A program made the translations under genes and the position numbers. The notes beneath the pieces are model-generated. The model had not been told where the DNA came from and ran no database searches. It saw only the letters and a list, made by a program, of their open reading frames with translations. Of a stretch of 7,929 nt of DNA, positions 6,156 to 7,929 are shown one piece after another; the first letter of the stretch is position 1, and every line of letters starts with the position of its first letter. This stretch comes from Actinomycetes bacterium (lineage in GTDB: Bacteria; Actinomycetota; Actinomycetes; Mycobacteriales; Micromonosporaceae), in assembly GCA_021793335.1 (NCBI GenBank), contig JAJYSW010000152.1, positions 1 to 7,929 of the forward strand, written 5' to 3'.

Positions 6156-6393
6156 GGACAGTGGTGCGCAATACATGTGACCCGCGCGAAATCCCTGGAT
6201 TTCCCAGGGGAGGACCCCATAGCATGGGTATCGAAGGCCGGGAGGCACAGCGAAGAAGCGGCAATCCCGATCTGGCCTCAAGCCCCCGGTCCGATGCGAA
6301 GCATCACCCCCGCCGTCGACAAAGGCGTCATCGACGAGCGGTCATCCCCCTAGAAATCCACTATCCGGCACACCCTGCCGGGAAGGAAGCGAA
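6156..6393 (+). promoter_or_regulatory. Long structured 5' leader of the 72-aa gene, candidate cis-regulatory RNA
   Basis: About 240 nt without a coding-like frame. Perfect or near-perfect hairpins are: CCCTGG/CCAGGG (6193-6209); ACCC(C)AT/ATGGGT (6214-6229, one bulged C); CGGGA/TCCCG (6239-6269); GATGC-GAA-GCATC (6293-6305); CGTCGA/TCGACG (6314-6336); and CCGGCA/TGCCGG (6365-6381). The last overlaps the first base of the ribosome-binding site GGAAGGAAG (6381-6389). Three CCCCC tracts (6283-6287, 6307-6311, 6346-6350) lie between or beside hairpins. GGGG (6207-6210) can pair instead with CCCC (6215-6218), breaking the first two hairpins, as in an attenuator. I could not match it to a riboswitch class I know; the ydaO, GEMM, glycine, SAM and cobalamin hallmarks are not evident. 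Confidence 0.45.
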
Positions 6394-6612
6394 ATGAACG
6401 AGTTCGTAGGTGCATACCTCGCAGTCGACGCCGCCAACAGCACGGCTCACTCGGCTCTCCCGAACGCTCCGGTCGTCGACGACGGCCGCGCGAACAAGCC
6501 GTACGTCCCCGGTGTCACCGCTCAGGACAAGGTCCGCGTCTCGGCCGCCGGCGTCCTCCGCCGGATGGCCGACCGCGTCGAGGGCCGCGCCCTGGCCGGA
6601 GCCACCCGATAA
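6394..6612 (+). CDS. Small 72-aa protein of unknown function
   Basis: Starts MNEFVGAYLAVDAANS and ends in a basic amphipathic stretch (VLRRMADRVEGRALAG, about 54-69). A strong ribosome-binding site GGAAGGAAG (6381-6389) lies five bases before the ATG. Third positions are mostly G or C, with several GCT and GGT codons that can mark well-expressed genes. There is no signal peptide, membrane segment, cysteine or known motif, so a soluble cytoplasmic protein is likely. It is preceded by a long structured leader with an MtrA-box-like promoter and followed by two hairpins, so it appears to be its own transcription unit. I recognise no family. The coding call rests on the ribosome-binding site, codon composition and context. 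Confidence 0.68.
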   Translation: MNEFVGAYLAVDAANSTAHSALPNAPVVDDGRANKPYVPGVTAQDKVRVSAAGVLRRMADRVEGRALAGATR

Positions 6613-6618
6613 GGCGAA

Positions 6619-6646
6619 GGCCCAGCACACCCACAAGGTGCCGGCC
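6619..6646 (+). terminator. Hairpin after the 72-aa gene
   Basis: GGCC (6619-6622) and GCAC (6625-6628) pair with GTGC (6638-6641) and GGCC (6643-6646), with a small asymmetric internal loop. It begins seven bases past the TAA stop and has no U-tract. Probable terminator by position. Confidence 0.45.
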
Positions 6647-6676
6647 TGACTGCACAACTCAAAAAACACACACGCG

Positions 6677-6707
6677 ACGCGCTGAGCCGAAAGAGGCCGG
6701 CGCGTTT
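6677..6707 (+). terminator. Second hairpin, with short T run, before the GntR gene
   Basis: ACGCGC (6677-6682) pairs perfectly with GCGCGT (6700-6705), enclosing an inner GCC/GGC pair, and is followed by TT. It could be a backup terminator insulating the GntR operon from upstream transcription. Confidence 0.4.
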
Positions 6708-6775
6708 CGTCATGCCCGAGAACGGGCCGCATGAGGGCGGCGTCACGGCGGCGCTGTTTGCACACTGGGCACAGC

Positions 6776-6800
6776 ATGGTGCTAGTGTCAATAGCACCAT
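6776..6800 (+). promoter_or_regulatory. Perfect inverted repeat over the GntR start codon, probable autoregulatory operator
   Basis: ATGGTGCTA (6776-6784) and TAGCACCAT (6792-6800) are exact 9-bp inverted repeats around a 7-base spacer. The right arm includes the first two bases of the GntR ATG. TAGTGT (6783-6788) within the repeat is a possible -10, with TTGCAC (6758-6763) as a -35 at a long 19-base spacing. The start point would then be about four bases before the ATG, or at it. A palindrome over the promoter of a GntR/YtrA gene is the usual layout for self-repression. Confidence 0.65.
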
Positions 6801-7146
6801 GTTGTTTCATTTGAACGTCGCCGATCCGGCCCCGCTGCACGAGCAGCTCGCCGGCGGCATCCGGCGCGCCATCGCCGAAGGCGGCCTTGCACCGGGCGAA
6901 CGGGTGCCGCCGGCCAAAGAACTCGCCGCGCAACTCGACGTCAACGCCAACACCGTCCTGCGAGCCCTGCGCGGACTGCGCGACGAGGGCCTCCTCGAAT
7001 TCCGCCGGGGACGCGGCATCCGCGTCAGCGACACCGCCGACGTCCACGCCGGGCTGCACCAGCAGGCCCACGACCTCGTCGCTGAGGCCACCCGCCTCGG
7101 CTACAGCCGAGACGACCTCATCGCCCTCATCGAAAGGATCGACTGA
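6799..7146 (+). CDS. GntR-family (YtrA subfamily) transcriptional regulator
   Basis: A 115-aa regulator. Residues 11-77 form the GntR winged helix-turn-helix: PLHEQLAGGIRRAI, then PGERVPPAKELAAQLDVNANTVLRALRGL (the recognition helix region is about 48-61), and the wing GLLEFRRGRGIRV. A short C-terminal region of about 38 residues is typical of the YtrA type, which dimerises but has no ligand domain. The ATG at 6799 is chosen because it lies inside the operator palindrome, no ribosome-binding site is present, and the N-terminus matches the family; the frame is open 29 codons further upstream but without homology-like sequence. The mRNA is probably leaderless or nearly so. Its TGA overlaps the ATG of the membrane protein by one base (TGATG), so the two are translationally coupled. 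Such regulators usually repress their own operon, often in response to cell-envelope stress. The signal here is unknown. Confidence 0.9.
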   Translation: MLFHLNVADPAPLHEQLAGGIRRAIAEGGLAPGERVPPAKELAAQLDVNANTVLRALRGLRDEGLLEFRRGRGIRVSDTADVHAGLHQQAHDLVAEATRLGYSRDDLIALIERID

Positions 7147-7929
7147 TGCTCACCACCCGCAAGCACGCGATCGCCTTCACCGCCCTCTGGACCGCCCTGA
7201 CCGCAGCCGCCCTGTGGGCCCTCCTCATCGGCCTCGCCCACCGCCTGCCCGACCCGATCGCCGTCCACTGGAACGGCACCACCCCCGACCGCGGCACCGC
7301 CGTGAACACCTTCGCCCTCCAGATCAGCGGCTTCCACCTCATCGGCGCGCTCACCGCCGCAGCCGCCGCCTGGTACTCCGACCTCGAACGCCGCGCCACC
7401 CGCCGCATGCTCGGCGCCGGCATCGGCCTGTGGTCCGGCATCATGGCCGGCGCCGCAGCGGGCATCGCCCTCGCCAACCTCGACCACGACCACTGGAGCG
7501 ACGCCCGCCTCACCGGCGGCGGCATCGCCCTCCTGCTCGCCCTGACCCTCGCCATGCCGGCCGTCACCGCCCTCATCGGCGCGGCCGCAGCCGGCAACCG
7601 CCCCGACGCGCCCCGCCCGGCCCCGCAGAGCACCCCCGCGCTCGACCTGCCCGAAGGCACCCGTCTGGCCTGGTCACACCGCCAAGGCACAGGGATCTCG
7701 CTCCTGTTCGTGTCGATCGCCGTCGCCGCACTCACCTTGACCGGGCTGCTCATCGGCGACGCCGAGGCGATCGCCTTCACCGCCTCCGGTCTCATCGTGG
7801 TTCTCTCGGCCGGCCTCCTGTTCGGCGGCCTCACCGTCACCGCCGGGGCCCGGGGCGTCCAGGTCCGCCTCGGCCTCCTCGGCTGGATTCGCTGGCGCAT
7901 CCCCTTGAGCGACATCGACACCGCCTACG
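7146..7929 (+). CDS. DUF1648-type polytopic membrane protein, 3'-truncated by window edge
   Basis: The first 261 codons are visible. The protein begins with a membrane helix (about 8-30) and the DUF1648 signature LPDPIAVHWNGTTPDRG (34-50). Further helices are likely at about 58-76, 88-112, 126-148, 183-203 and 208-230, with a Pro-rich loop at about 151-170. After the last helix comes GVQVRLGLLGWIRWRIPLSDI (237-257), which resembles the bacterial PH-like segment of GntR-linked membrane proteins. The ATG overlaps the stop of the GntR gene, so both are co-transcribed and probably under its repression. The pairing of a short GntR regulator with a DUF1648 membrane protein is common in Actinomycetota and Firmicutes. 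The molecular function of the family is not well defined; a role in envelope stress is inferred from relatives. The C-terminus lies outside the window. Confidence 0.87.
   Translation, partial: MLTTRKHAIAFTALWTALTAAALWALLIGLAHRLPDPIAVHWNGTTPDRGTAVNTFALQISGFHLIGALTAAAAAWYSDLERRATRRMLGAGIGLWSGIMAGAAAGIALANLDHDHWSDARLTGGGIALLLALTLAMPAVTALIGAAAAGNRPDAPRPAPQSTPALDLPEGTRLAWSHRQGTGISLLFVSIAVAALTLTGLLIGDAEAIAFTASGLIVVLSAGLLFGGLTVTAGARGVQVRLGLLGWIRWRIPLSDIDTAY

Noticed and set aside
6156..6393. Known riboswitch class (cyclic di-AMP ydaO, GEMM, glycine, SAM, cobalamin)
   Set aside because: None of the conserved core sequences I know for these classes is present; partial similarities to a glycine-type core near 6250 are too weak.
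6161..6397. Plus-strand frame of 57-78 codons ending at ATGA of the 72-aa gene
   Set aside because: Third-position G/C is near chance for this genome, the product is His/Arg-rich without a motif, and the stretch is better explained as a structured leader.
7127..7921. 264-codon minus-strand frame
   Set aside because: Shadow of the DUF1648 membrane protein, which has the family signature and is coupled to the GntR gene.
1..7929. Mobile elements, CRISPR, tRNA or phage genes
   Set aside because: I saw no transposase, integrase, terminal inverted repeats, regular spacer repeats or tRNA-like fold with CCA or T-loop sequence.

Overview
The window is very GC-rich, uses GTG starts freely, has strong G/C preference at third codon positions, and carries families typical of Actinomycetota: LytR-CpsA-Psr (LCP) ligases, a short YtrA-type GntR regulator with a DUF1648 membrane partner, and genes that look leaderless. 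The order Glycomycetales is a plausible guess, but the sequence alone does not prove it. I see no mobile element, tRNA, rRNA or CRISPR array.

Left part (1-3481, all minus strand). Two tandem paralogous LCP cell-wall ligases: one complete (785-1930), the next (start at 709) cut by the window edge. Upstream of them lies a 299-aa zinc-ribbon protein with a C-terminal membrane segment (2069-2968). It is closely preceded by a poorly defined hypothetical reading frame (2977-3330) that looks like the second half of a longer, possibly frameshifted gene beginning at 3481.

Middle (3482-6081). A divergent control region holds four copies of a TTCGCGCC-type motif. It leads into a soluble GGDEF diguanylate cyclase (3700-5211, +). 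A nested hairpin separates this from a convergent P1-family N-terminal-nucleophile peptidase/amidohydrolase (5266-6081, -).

Right part (6082-7929). A second divergent region carries an RTAAC direct repeat resembling MtrA boxes, and then about 240 nt of untranslated leader with six hairpins that includes a possible alternative-pairing switch. After it comes a 72-aa protein of unknown function (6394-6612, +). Two hairpins follow. Then a GntR/YtrA regulator (6799-7146) overlaps by one base a DUF1648-type polytopic membrane protein cut by the window end. A perfect 9-bp inverted repeat covers the regulator's start codon and is probably its own operator.

Taken together this looks like ordinary chromosomal sequence dealing with the envelope and signalling. 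The least explained parts are the structured leader with its 72-aa product, the motif cluster before the diguanylate cyclase, and the reading-frame switch at 2977-3481.
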